64,000 nucleotides of DNA from Haloimpatiens sp. FM7315 (GTDB lineage: Bacteria > Bacillota > Clostridia > Clostridiales > Clostridiaceae): contig JBGVUE010000001.1 of NCBI GenBank assembly GCA_041861885.1, positions 484,001-548,000 on the forward strand, in the 5' to 3' direction. Below the pieces are notes generated by a model that was not told where the DNA came from, ran no database searches, and was given only the letters and a program-made list of their open reading frames with translations. A program made the position numbers and the translations under genes. Positions 1-8,259 of the stretch are shown here, piece by piece; position 1 is the first letter of the stretch; each line of letters opens with the position of its first letter.

Positions 1-396
1 TTAGATACTTTAAAAAAATATTATGGCTCTATTAAATTTATGAGAGATCCAACAAGAGGAGGGGTAGCACAGGTATTAAACGAAATAGGAAAATCTTATA
101 ATTTAGGAATACATCTTTTAGAAAATAAAATTCCCATAAGAAAAGAAGTTAAGGCTATAAACGATCTTTTGGGTATTAATCCCCTTTATTTAGCCTGTGA
201 AGGAAGGCTTATAATAGTTGTAAAAGAAAAGACTTCTTCGGAATTGCTTCAGGATTTAATAAAAGAAGGTAACTCTGATGCTAGTATTATAGGGGAGTTT
301 ACAGGGGAAAATAAATTTGTATTTATTGAAAATGATTTTGGGGGAAAGAGAATACTAGGACCGCTAGAAAGTAAGATTCTACCAAGAATTTGTTAA
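1..396 (+). CDS. hypE: HypE, hydrogenase maturation carbamoyl dehydratase (C-terminal part)
   Basis: The frame is open from base 1, so the N-terminus lies outside the window. HypE dehydrates the thiocarbamoyl group on its own C-terminal cysteine to thiocyanate, supplying cyanide for the [NiFe]-hydrogenase Fe(CN)2CO centre. The fragment has the AIR-synthase-like motif KFMRDPTRGGVAQVLNEI near its start. It ends in LPRIC, the conserved C-terminal tail carrying the modified cysteine. This tail separates HypE from its relatives SelD and ThiL. Other hyp genes would be expected upstream. The next gene is on the opposite strand, so this is probably the end of the operon. Confidence 0.93.
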   Translation, partial: LDTLKKYYGSIKFMRDPTRGGVAQVLNEIGKSYNLGIHLLENKIPIRKEVKAINDLLGINPLYLACEGRLIIVVKEKTSSELLQDLIKEGNSDASIIGEFTGENKFVFIENDFGGKRILGPLESKILPRIC

Positions 397-421
397 TGTT
401 TACACTAAGTTTTTCTATATA

Positions 422-533
422 AAAATCCTATCTAGCGTAGGAAAGTAATATATTGCTAAAGAAACAGTTGAACATGTTACTGAAAGGAATGGTTTTAAAG
501 CAATATATTATTGCCAAAGCTAGGTAGCATTTT
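422..533. other. Long imperfect hairpin after hypE (structured RNA or terminator candidate)
   Basis: Two nested inverted repeats span most of this gap. The outer arms at 422-436 and 519-533 pair over 15 positions with one mismatch and one G-U. The inner arms at 446-457 and 499-510 pair perfectly over 12 bases. A loop of about 40 nt contains a small palindrome (AACATGTT, 471-478). No strong U-run follows, so a plain terminator is not certain. It could be a small structured RNA, the operon end, or a remnant of a short mobile repeat. I do not recognise the family. Confidence 0.5.
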
Positions 534-563
534 ATGTAAATCTAAATTAATATATAAAAGATT

Positions 564-2562
564 TTACTCTATATTATATTTTTTACACTTTAAAGAAACA
601 GTTCTATGAGTTACTCCTAAAGCTTTGGCTGCCCTATTGTAGCTTCCATACTTTTTCATAGCTATTTTAACTATTTCTTTTTCATATTCTTCTAAAGAAA
701 GCAATTCACCATTTACTAGATTTATTAAACTGTCATTTTTGCTACTGATATTAGTAATATGAAAAGGTAAATCCTTAGGTGTTATTAAATTTCCATCACA
801 CATATTCATGGCCCTTTCAATTATGTTTTCAAGTTCTCTAATGTTGCCTGGCCAATGATATTTTTCTAAATAAAGTATGCAATCCCTTGTTATACCCCTT
901 ACATTTTTATTTAAACTTTTATTGAGTTTCTCAATGAAATGCTCAACAAGTAAATTAATATCTTCTTTTCTGTCTTTAAGAGGCGGTAGAGTAATATTTA
1001 TTACATTTAACCTATAGTATAGGTCTTCTCTAAAGGTGTTATCTTTTATCATAGATTCTAAATCTCGATTAGTAGCTGCAATGACTCTAACATCTACCTT
1101 CTGTGTTTTAATACCACCTATGCTTTCAAATTCTTTTTCTTGTAAGACTCTTAAGAGCTTAACTTGCATAGAAACGGGCATATCCCCAATTTCATCTAAA
1201 AATATAGTGCCGCCATGGGCTAATAAAAATTTTCCAGGTTTACTTTTAAGTGCCCCTGTAAAAGAACCTTTTTCATAGCCGAAAAGCTCGCTTTCTAATA
1301 GATTTTCTGGTATTGCAGCACAATTTACTCTTACAAAAGGCTTATTTTTTCTTGTTCCATTGTAATGTATGCTTTTTGCAATAACTTCTTTTCCAGTACC
1401 GCTTTCACCTCTTATTAAAACTGTGGAAGAGGATATAGAAGCTTTTTCAGCTATGTAAAGTACTTCCTTTAAAGAGCCGCTGTTTCCTATAATGTCTTTA
1501 AAGGATTTAGTAAGATTTGCTTGTCTTCTTATCTCATCTTTATAGTACTCTATTTCTTCTTGAGACTTTTCTAATTTATTTAGTAAATCTTTCATTTCGC
1601 TTAAAGGCTTTGAGATTGAGATTATACCTTTGAATTCCTTATCAATAAATATAGGTTCTATAGTTGAAACTACTCGGGTTTTTCCTTTTTGTGTAAAATA
1701 TTTTCTATTTTTTCTTTGGATTTAAAGACTTTCATTCTAAGTCCTTTTGGAGATATGTCTTTTAAATCACTGCCAAGAAAAATGTCTTTGTTAATGTTAA
1801 AATAGTTTTCATAGGCAGGATTTAAATAACTTAATTTTCTATGTTCATCTACAAAACAAATTAAATCATGAGAAGCTTCTAGAATTTTGTTTAATTTTTC
1901 ATTTAATTCTTTTATACCAATAACTTCGGATATATCTTGAAATATCCCCATTGCCCCTAATAACTCATTGTTTTTTCCTAAAATAGGGGTTCTGTTAGCT
2001 ATAACAATTTTATCTTCTATATGTTGAACTTTACCAATTTGGCGTTTTTTTCTTTTATTACTAAAGGTAAATCAGAAGTTGGAATTATATCTTTAACATA
2101 TTTTCCATAGACTTCAGATGGAGATTTTTTTATTAGATTTAGAGAATAATTATTAATAGTGACTATTCTAGAATTGGTGTCAACTACTAATATGCCAATT
2201 GGCATATTACTTATTATTTGTTCGTTGGCAATAGTATTTTGCTCAATTAATTCATCGATTTGTGACATATTGTTATTTGAAATTAGATCTTCGCATATAA
2301 AATCATACATTTCATTTAAAGCCTTTTGTGCCCTATCATTTTCTTCACGAGAAGATAGTTCAATACTATCACCTTGTTTTATTTTTAGAGAAAGTAGGGC
2401 AAGCATACTAATTCCAAAAGGTTCAGAATTAGAGTTTAGCTTTTTTAAATACAAATTAACATTGTATTTTGATTTTATTTCGGAAGCTTTAAGTACAATC
2501 ATGGCTGCAATTCGTGTATGCACCCCGCTACTTAGGTCAATTAAAATATTCTTTTTAAGCAT
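564..2562 (-). CDS. Sigma-54-dependent activator with N-terminal HPr-like domain, two PAS regions, AAA+ and Fis-type HTH (two frame breaks)
   Basis: After repair this is about 666 aa. Residues 1-85 resemble HPr: GVHTRIAA carries a histidine where HPr has its phosphorylated histidine, and GISMLALLSL places a serine where HPr has Ser46. Two PAS-like regions follow. The AAA+ domain (about 355-600) has Walker A GESGTGKE, Walker B LDEIGDM and the sigma-54 contact loop GSFTGA (usual form GAFTGA). A Fis-like helix-turn-helix ends the protein (RAAKALGVTHRTVSLKCKKY). The frame breaks at the T-run 2045-2051 and in the T-runs at 1679-1690; one extra base at each restores one continuous protein. I chose the ATG at 2562 because GGAGG lies 7 nt upstream, whereas it almost touches the ATG at 2568. 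The gene is divergent from ptsI, which has a sigma-54 promoter, so ptsI is the likely target. Confidence 0.88.
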
Positions 2563-2577
2563 AAGCATACCTCCTTA

Positions 2578-2623
2578 TGATACTTTTTATCAAAAGGCAA
2601 TTAATCTATGATAAAAAGTATCA
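2578..2623. promoter_or_regulatory. Paired TGATA-N5-TATCA sites in the 5' leader of the sigma-54 activator
   Basis: Two 15-bp imperfect palindromes, TGATACTTTTTATCA (2578-2592) and TGATAAAAAGTATCA (2609-2623), are exact reverse complements of each other with centres 31 bp apart, about three helical turns. They lie immediately upstream of the activator's ribosome binding site. They fit binding sites for its HTH, either as distant enhancers for ptsI or for autoregulation. Confidence 0.65.
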
Positions 2624-2706
2624 ACTAAATTTTATAATAAAAAAACCGTATAGTCTATGGGAATTTGTAGATTTTGATGTAAAATATAATTATAATAAAA
2701 AAACAG

Positions 2707-2721
2707 TGATAAATTTTATCA
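2707..2721. promoter_or_regulatory. Third TGATA-N5-TATCA site, candidate upstream activating sequence
   Basis: TGATAAATTTTATCA repeats the pattern of the pair at 2578-2623. Its centre is about 155 bp upstream of the -24 element of the ptsI promoter, a normal enhancer distance for sigma-54 activators. Confidence 0.65.
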
Positions 2722-2866
2722 ATGTACATGTTATATTTACCATTTGAGAATAAATAAGGCTAAAAAAATATAAGCATAGTTTGTTATATTATAGTTTTTA
2801 ATTGCTTAGAAAGCTTAAATAAATATCTTTATGGTAAAAATAAAAAATATTGTATATAATAATATT

Positions 2867-2883
2867 TTGGCACGAAAAATGCT
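2867..2883 (+). promoter_or_regulatory. Sigma-54 (-24/-12) promoter of ptsI
   Basis: TTGGCACGAAAAATGCT matches the sigma-54 consensus (TGGCACG-N4-TTGC) with one change in the -12 element. The invariant GG (2869-2870) and GC (2881-2882) are separated by exactly 10 nt. Transcription would start near 2894, leaving a leader of about 125 nt before ptsI. No comparable sigma-A promoter stands out in the gap. Confidence 0.82.
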
Positions 2884-3019
2884 AAAATATATTATAGTAT
2901 AAAATTAAATAAATTTGTAAATATAATTTTAAGAGATTATTAAATCGTTTAAAGCTTTTTAGCAAATTCATAAAAATATTTAACATAATGTAGTATTAAA
3001 CTTTAGGAGGAATTTTTTA

Positions 3020-4645
3020 ATGATGAAAAAAGGTATTTCAGCATCAAAAGGTTATGCCATTGGTAAAGTGTTTTTAAAAAAAGAAGAAAAGGTTTCAGTT
3101 GTAGAAAGAAAAATTGAAGATGTTGCTGGTGAAATAGAAAGATTAAAAGAAGCGGCTAGAGCTTCTAAAGAGCAGCTGATGAAGATAAAAGAAAAAGCAG
3201 AAAAAGAAGTAGGAGCGGAGAAGGCAGCTGTATTTGAAAGTCATATGATGCTTTTAGATGATCCAGAATTTACTGGTGCTATAGAAATGAACATAGAAAA
3301 TAGCTTTGTAAATGCTGAAAAAGCTTTACAAGATGTTACAGACATGTACATGGGAATTTTTGCAGCTATGGAAGATGAATACATGAGAGAAAGAGCTGCA
3401 GATGTTAAAGACGTTTCAAATAGAATATTAAAGAATCTAGCAGGAGTAGGAGAAGGAGATTTAGGAAATGTTGATGCAAATACTGTAGTAGTTGCAAATG
3501 ACCTAACACCTTCAGATACAGCACAGCTTGATAAGACTAAAGTTATTGGATTTTTAACTGATATAGGAGGAAGAACTTCTCACAGTGCTATAATGGCTAG
3601 AACTCTTGAAATACCAGCTATAGTTGGTCTTAAAGACATAACTCAAACTGTAAAAAATGGTGATGTAGTCATAGTTGATGGTATTGAAGGAATAGTTGAG
3701 ATAAATCCTGATGAAAAAACTATGAAAAAATACGAAGAAAAGAAACTAGTTTTTGAAAAAGAACAAGAAGAACTTAAAAAATTAAAGAACACTAAAACTG
3801 TTACAAAACAAGGTAAGCGCATAGAGGTTGTTGGAAACATAGGGAAACCAGAAGATGTTCACCAAGTGCTTGAAAATGGTGGAGATGGAGTTGGTTTATT
3901 TAGAACTGAATTCTTATATATGGATAGAGAAGATATGCCAACAGAAGATGAACAGTTTGAATCTTATAAATATGTAGCTGAAAAATTAGAAGGAAAACCA
4001 GTTGTTATAAGAACTCTTGACATAGGTGGAGATAAGCAGCTTCCATATTTACCACTACCAAAGGAAATGAATCCATTCTTAGGATATAGAGCAATCAGAC
4101 TTTGCCTAGATAAAAAGGATGTATTTAAAATTCAATTAAGAGCTTTATTAAGAGCATCAGCTTATGGAAACATAAAGATTATGTTCCCAATGATCTCTTG
4201 TGTTAAAGAATTTTTAGATGCAAAAGCTGTATTAAAAGAATGTATGGAAGAGTTAAAAGCTGAGGGAAAAGCATATAATGAAAATTTAGAGGTTGGTATG
4301 ATGGTTGAAATACCGGCTGCGGCAGTTGCTGCAGATGAATTTATGAAATATGCTGATTTCTTTAGTATTGGAACTAATGATTTAATTCAATACACTTTAG
4401 CTGCAGATAGAATGAATGAAAAAGTATCTTACCTTTATGATCCACTACATCCAGCAATACTTGCTTTAATTAAAAATACTATTGAAGCATCACATAGAGC
4501 AGGAAAATGGTGTGGAATGTGCGGAGAAGTAGCAGGAGATGAAAGAGTAATTCCTATTCTTGTAGAGTATGGATTAGATGAATTTTCAATGAGTGCAACT
4601 TCAATATTAAAATCAAAACAAATAATAATGAATACTGAAATCTAA
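3020..4645 (+). CDS. ptsI: Phosphoenolpyruvate-protein phosphotransferase (PTS enzyme I)
   Basis: Enzyme I transfers phosphate from PEP to HPr, the first step of PTS sugar uptake, in the cytoplasm. The 541-aa protein has the expected order: an N-terminal HPr-binding and swivelling domain with the phosphorylated histidine in GGRTSHSAIMAR (His188), then the PEP-binding barrel with GVGLFRTEFLYM, MVEIPAAA, SIGTNDLIQYTLA and the catalytic cysteine in GMCGEVAGD (Cys501). The start is set by AGGAGG about 9 nt upstream. No ptsH is adjacent; the only HPr-like sequence nearby is fused to the divergent sigma-54 activator. Expression is probably sigma-54-dependent. Confidence 0.97.
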   Translation: MMKKGISASKGYAIGKVFLKKEEKVSVVERKIEDVAGEIERLKEAARASKEQLMKIKEKAEKEVGAEKAAVFESHMMLLDDPEFTGAIEMNIENSFVNAEKALQDVTDMYMGIFAAMEDEYMRERAADVKDVSNRILKNLAGVGEGDLGNVDANTVVVANDLTPSDTAQLDKTKVIGFLTDIGGRTSHSAIMARTLEIPAIVGLKDITQTVKNGDVVIVDGIEGIVEINPDEKTMKKYEEKKLVFEKEQEELKKLKNTKTVTKQGKRIEVVGNIGKPEDVHQVLENGGDGVGLFRTEFLYMDREDMPTEDEQFESYKYVAEKLEGKPVVIRTLDIGGDKQLPYLPLPKEMNPFLGYRAIRLCLDKKDVFKIQLRALLRASAYGNIKIMFPMISCVKEFLDAKAVLKECMEELKAEGKAYNENLEVGMMVEIPAAAVAADEFMKYADFFSIGTNDLIQYTLAADRMNEKVSYLYDPLHPAILALIKNTIEASHRAGKWCGMCGEVAGDERVIPILVEYGLDEFSMSATSILKSKQIIMNTEI

Positions 4646-4647
4646 TA

Positions 4648-4687
4648 AAAAATAGCCCTCCACATTTTAGTGGGGGGCTATTTTTTA
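4648..4687 (+). terminator. Rho-independent terminator of ptsI
   Basis: A G/C-rich stem (ATAGCCCTCCA paired with TGGGGGGCTAT, one G-U pair) is followed by a run of T, starting just after the ptsI stop codon. Confidence 0.9.
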
Positions 4688-4757
4688 CCTTCCCATAATG
4701 ACTATATTGGTGTAAAATTTTAGTGTAAGATATCTTAATTAATATTAGAGGTGTGAA

Positions 4758-6049
4758 ATGGACAAATCTATAAAATTTTACAAAAGATCAATAGAGCTTT
4801 ATGAAAAAGGATATATTGATAAGGCAATAAATATATGCAATAAAAGCGTAGGAATAAACAGAAAAAACAAATCATCCATGAGCTTTTTAGGACTTCTTTA
4901 CTACTTAAAAGGGGATCTTAATTTAGCAAAGAAAAATTGGGATATGAATTATAAGTATAATAAAGACATGGTTTCTAAAAAATATTTAGAAAATATAGAA
5001 CAAGATAAAATAAGATATAAGTTATATATAGAAGCAGTAAGATTTTACAATAAACTTAAAATAAATGAGGCACTAGAAATTCTAAATAAATGTGAAGATA
5101 GTGACTTTAATTCTATAAATGTACATAATTATCTTTGTTTTTGCCATATAAAAAAAGGTAACTATGAAAAAGCAATAATTTCTCTTGATAAGGTACTTAG
5201 TTTAGATAGAAAAAATGCAATTGCACTGGAAAATAAAAAAATGTTAGTTAATTATGGAATTATGAAAAGAAAAATAAGCCTAAATAGAGTTTCTATATGG
5301 ATAGCCTTATTGGTAGTAATTGTGGCTTCTAGTTTTGCAGTAAAGAATTTATACTTTAATAATAAAAAAGCACAGATTAGTGTAAATAACAAAGTGTATA
5401 AAGATGAACATAAAAAAAACAAAGAGTCTTTGAAAACTACAAGTACTAAAAAAGAAAAAGAGAAAACAAATACAAAAATTAAGGAAAACAAAGAAATAGT
5501 TAAGAAAAAAACAGTTGCAGAAAGTTCTAAAACTGATAAGTTCAATATGGATGCAGTAAAAAAATACTGTGACAACAGTGATTTTAACAGTTTATATAAT
5601 TATATAAATTTGTATAAAAGAAATTCCTTAACCATTAATGAAAAGGTTGCATATGATAAAGGAGTTGAACTTTTGAAAACTAAAGGGGTAGAATATTTTT
5701 ACAATAACTCCTTAGAAAACATTAAAAGTCATAGGGTTAATGAGGCTAAGACTAGTTTGATAAAAGCTTATAGTTATTCAAAAGGTAGTTTTTTAAGAGA
5801 GCATATAGTGTACTTCCTAGGTGATACTTACGAAAAAGATGAAGATGCCAAAAATGCACTTAAATATTATAGTGAGTATTATAAAGACAATCCTAAGGGT
5901 TCTTATATTGAAGCTGTTATTTACAAATTAGCTATTCTAAATAACTATGAAGATAAAACTCTTTCAAAAAATATGCAAAAGAGCTAACTTATAGTTATCC
6001 AAAGTCAATATTTAACAATTCAAAAATAAAAGAAATACTTAATAATTAG
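4758..6049 (+). CDS. TPR-repeat protein with one central membrane segment (one frame break)
   Basis: The repaired length is about 430 aa. The N-terminal 170 residues contain tetratricopeptide-like helices (for example YEKGYIDKAINICNKSV and KGNYEKAIISLDKVLSLDR). A single hydrophobic segment follows at about 178-197, then a lysine-rich linker and a second TPR-like region. The frame breaks at the A-run 5966-5971. One added A lets it continue through KYAKELTYSYPKSIFNNSK to a stop at 6047. It is probably a membrane-anchored scaffold with TPR domains on both sides of the membrane. No specific function is known to me. It has its own start after the ptsI terminator. Confidence 0.8.
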
Positions 6050-6176
6050 ATAATCCGTATCCTTATAAATATTAGTTTTAGTAAGTGAGGGTTTTCTTAG
6101 AATTTTATTAGTCTAATAATAAATTTTTAGCTAAATTTATGTAGATAAAAAAATTTATTATGCCTTATAAAAGCCA

Positions 6177-6205
6177 TTGACTTTGATAATAATAAAGGGT
6201 AGAAT
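6177..6205 (+). promoter_or_regulatory. Sigma-A promoter of the trxA operon
   Basis: TTGACT at 6177 and TAGAAT at 6200 are separated by 17 nt, giving a start near 6212, just upstream of a palindromic operator. Confidence 0.7.
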
Positions 6206-6218
6206 ATAAATATAAAGG

Positions 6219-6235
6219 ATACCCCACAGGGGTAT
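6219..6235. promoter_or_regulatory. CsoR/CstR-like operator upstream of trxA
   Basis: ATACCCC-ACA-GGGGTAT is a perfect 17-bp palindrome (7-bp arms) in otherwise A/T-rich DNA. Operators of the CsoR/FrmR/CstR repressor family have this ATACCC...GGGTAT shape. It sits directly downstream of the promoter and ends about 15 nt before the trxA start codon, ideal for repression. Copper or persulfide/sulfite are the usual signals for this family. No csoR-like gene is in the window. Confidence 0.6.
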
Positions 6236-6250
6236 GCAGGAGGGGATAAT

Positions 6251-6568
6251 ATGGTGAAAGAAATTAAATCAAACAGTTTTAACGATGAAGTATTAAAGGA
6301 AAATGTACCGGTTGTAGTTGACTTTTGGGCTAGTTGGTGTGGCCCTTGCAAGATGCTAGGACCTGTTATAGAGGAAGTTTCAAAAGAGATTGATAATAAA
6401 GCCAAATTTGTAAAAGTAAATGTAGATGAAAATCCTGATTTAGCTCAGCAATATGGAATTGCAAGTATTCCTACAGTAATGGTATTTAAAGGTGGAGCTA
6501 TAGTGGATAACATGGTAGGTTTTAGACCTAAAAATGAACTTAAAAAAGTAATAGAGAGACATATTTAA
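6251..6568 (+). CDS. trxA: Thioredoxin
   Basis: A 105-aa thioredoxin with the canonical WCGPC redox motif (Cys30, Cys33) and the conserved cis-proline region GIASIPTVMVFKGG. It reduces protein disulfides in the cytoplasm. The RBS (AGGAGGGG) is 5-6 nt upstream of the ATG. The reductase-like gene starts 12 bp downstream and would supply its electrons. The pair probably shares the promoter and palindromic operator at 6177-6235. Confidence 0.96.
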   Translation: MVKEIKSNSFNDEVLKENVPVVVDFWASWCGPCKMLGPVIEEVSKEIDNKAKFVKVNVDENPDLAQQYGIASIPTVMVFKGGAIVDNMVGFRPKNELKKVIERHI

Positions 6569-6580
6569 AGAAGGTGTAAA

Positions 6581-7438
6581 ATGTCGGAACGTTATGATAT
6601 AGCTATAATTGGCAGTGGTCCTGCAGGTCTTTCTGCAGCTATAAATGCTAAAATTAGAAATAAAAGCATTATAGTTTTTGGAAATGAAGATTTTAGTAAT
6701 AAACTAATGAGAGCTCCTAAGGTTGACAATTATCTAGGGTTTTATGGTGTCACAGGTAAGGATCTAAAAGATAAGTTTAAAGAGCATATAAGCTCTATGG
6801 ACATAAATATCATCTATGAGAAAATAAATAATGTATATGCTTTAGGAGAGTATTTTACCCTTATGGTAGCTGACAAAAGCTATGAGGCAAAGAAGGTTAT
6901 ACTGTCAACAGGTATAGAATTTAGTAAGCCTTTAAAAGGTGAAGAAAAGTTTTTAGGTAGAGGAGCCAGTTACTGTGCAACCTGTGATGCTCCTTTATAT
7001 AAAAACAAAACAGTAGCTATAGTTGGGTATAATGAGGAATCTCAAAAGGAAGCTAATTTCTTAAGTGAAATTGCAAATAAAGTATATTATATACCAATGT
7101 ATAAATGTAAATATGATTTATTGGACACTATTGAAATAGTTGAGGATAAGCCTATTGAGATAGTAGGAAATTTAAAAGTAGAGAAGCTAATTCTTAAGGA
7201 AAGAGAAATTGAAGCTGAAGGTATATTTATTTTAAAAGACAGTGTGCCACCTAGTGAATTAGTTCCAGGGTTAGAAATGGAAGAGGGGCACATTAAAGTA
7301 AACAGGGATATGTTAACTAATATACCTGGATGTTTTGCAGCAGGGGATTGTACTGGAAAGCCTTATCAGTATATGAAGGCAGCTGGAGAAGGACAAATAG
7401 CAGCTTTGAGTGCTGTAAGTGAATTAGATAACAAATAA
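6581..7438 (+). CDS. Thioredoxin reductase-like flavoprotein, candidate ferredoxin-dependent type (FFTR)
   Basis: The 285-aa protein has an N-terminal FAD motif (GSGPAGLSAA), the redox-active CATCD (Cys132, Cys135) and a C-terminal FAD motif (FAAGDCTGKPYQYMKAAGEG). This is the TrxB fold, but about 30 residues shorter than usual. The middle domain lacks the NADPH signature: GGGxSAxEEA is replaced by VGYNEESQKEA, and no HRRxxxR loop follows. Clostridial ferredoxin-dependent flavin thioredoxin reductases are known to lack just these motifs. Ferredoxin is therefore the likely electron donor and TrxA the substrate. The family (thioredoxin reductase-like) is certain; the donor is inferred. Confidence 0.85.
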   Translation: MSERYDIAIIGSGPAGLSAAINAKIRNKSIIVFGNEDFSNKLMRAPKVDNYLGFYGVTGKDLKDKFKEHISSMDINIIYEKINNVYALGEYFTLMVADKSYEAKKVILSTGIEFSKPLKGEEKFLGRGASYCATCDAPLYKNKTVAIVGYNEESQKEANFLSEIANKVYYIPMYKCKYDLLDTIEIVEDKPIEIVGNLKVEKLILKEREIEAEGIFILKDSVPPSELVPGLEMEEGHIKVNRDMLTNIPGCFAAGDCTGKPYQYMKAAGEGQIAALSAVSELDNK

Positions 7439-7469
7439 AATAAAAACCACTATAGGTGGTTTTTATTTT
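7437..7469. terminator. Bidirectional terminator between convergent trx operon and sleB-like gene
   Basis: AATAAAAACCAC / GTGGTTTTTATT stem with a 5-nt loop, flanked by A-runs on one side and T-runs on the other. It lies between two convergent genes and can serve both. Confidence 0.8.
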
Positions 7470-8031
7470 ACTGCAAAAAGATGTGATTTCCTATTGATTT
7501 TATGTTAACTTTATTAATGCTTTTCATCCATGAGCAAGTAGCTGTTTTAGGATTGTAAAAAAATATTGCTTTACTTGTAGGGTCTTTGCCTTTTAAAGCA
7601 TCTAAAACAGCGTTGTAACTAGCTTTATCAGGTTTTACCGTTATCTTACCATTGCTTAAACATGAAAAGGCATTTTTTTGTTTAACAACACCTTCAACAG
7701 TATCGGGGAATTTTCCGCTTACTACTCTATTTAATATAACAGAGGCTACTGCAACCTTACCGTCATAGGGTTCTCCTCTACTTTCACCGTAAACTACTTG
7801 TGCCATTAGATAAACTTCTTCACTACTAATATAATAAGTTTTTTTATTGTCAAAAACTGCAATAACATTTTTGCTGTCTTCTTTATATAAACTCTTTATA
7901 TTCTTTTGATAATTTAAACTCTTAACGTTTTTTTGATAATCAAGTGGGGCAGAATCCCTTTCCATCCCTTCTACTTTTGGGGCGCAAAGACACAAAGTAA
8001 AAAGTAAAAGAAAAGTAATTGTTTTTCTCAT
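7468..8031 (-). CDS. Secreted SleB-type cell wall (cortex) hydrolase
   Basis: This 187-aa protein begins with a signal peptide (MRKTITFLLLFTLCLC...). Its C-terminal 120 residues are a hydrolase_2 (SleB/CwlJ) domain with VVYGESRGEPYDGKVAVASV, containing the expected catalytic glutamate, and INKVNIKSIGNHIF at the end. Such enzymes are lytic transglycosylases acting on spore cortex muramic-delta-lactam. There is no LysM or PG-binding domain; the linker holds two near-identical repeats (YQKNVKSL, YQKNIKSL; residues 32-48). It could act in germination or in vegetative or mother-cell wall turnover. An RBS (AGGAGGAAG) precedes the ATG. Confidence 0.85.
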   Translation of the reverse strand: MRKTITFLLLFTLCLCAPKVEGMERDSAPLDYQKNVKSLNYQKNIKSLYKEDSKNVIAVFDNKKTYYISSEEVYLMAQVVYGESRGEPYDGKVAVASVILNRVVSGKFPDTVEGVVKQKNAFSCLSNGKITVKPDKASYNAVLDALKGKDPTSKAIFFYNPKTATCSWMKSINKVNIKSIGNHIFLQ

Positions 8032-8108
8032 TTTCTTCCTCCTTTATTTTGCATGATATAAATGTTAGTGGAATAATGTGAAAGCATAGTTAATAAGGTA
8101 TTCTATAA

Positions 8109-8126
8109 TAACCTAATTATAGGTTA
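8109..8126. promoter_or_regulatory. Palindrome upstream of the sleB-like gene
   Basis: TAACCTA-ATTA-TAGGTTA is a perfect inverted repeat (7-bp arms), about 80 bp upstream of the sleB-like start codon on the minus strand. It is a candidate operator; I do not recognise the motif. Confidence 0.35.
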
Positions 8127-8259
8127 ATGATATTGTTCCCCACTTATAAAAAAATTCAAATTTTATAAAATTTTAAATTTAACTATTTCTTTATTCTTTT
8201 TTCTCTAAAAAAATATCAATTTTCATAAATAGTTTTATTCATAGAAAAAAATACAGCTA

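Noticed and set aside
1036..1278. 80-aa ORF antisense to the AAA+ domain
   Set aside because: Shadow of a conserved gene; no RBS or recognisable protein.
2159..2611. 150-aa ORF on the plus strand opposite the sigma-54 activator
   Set aside because: It is an antisense shadow of the HPr-like coding region, runs through the operator sites, and lacks family features or an RBS.
5252..5575. 107-aa hydrophobic ORF antisense to the TPR protein
   Set aside because: Its apparent hydrophobicity is the reverse complement of Lys-rich codons (AAA gives TTT).
8032..8108. Sigma-G-type promoter upstream of the sleB-like gene
   Set aside because: A CATTATT -10-like element exists on the minus strand, but the -35 spacing does not fit the sigma-G consensus.
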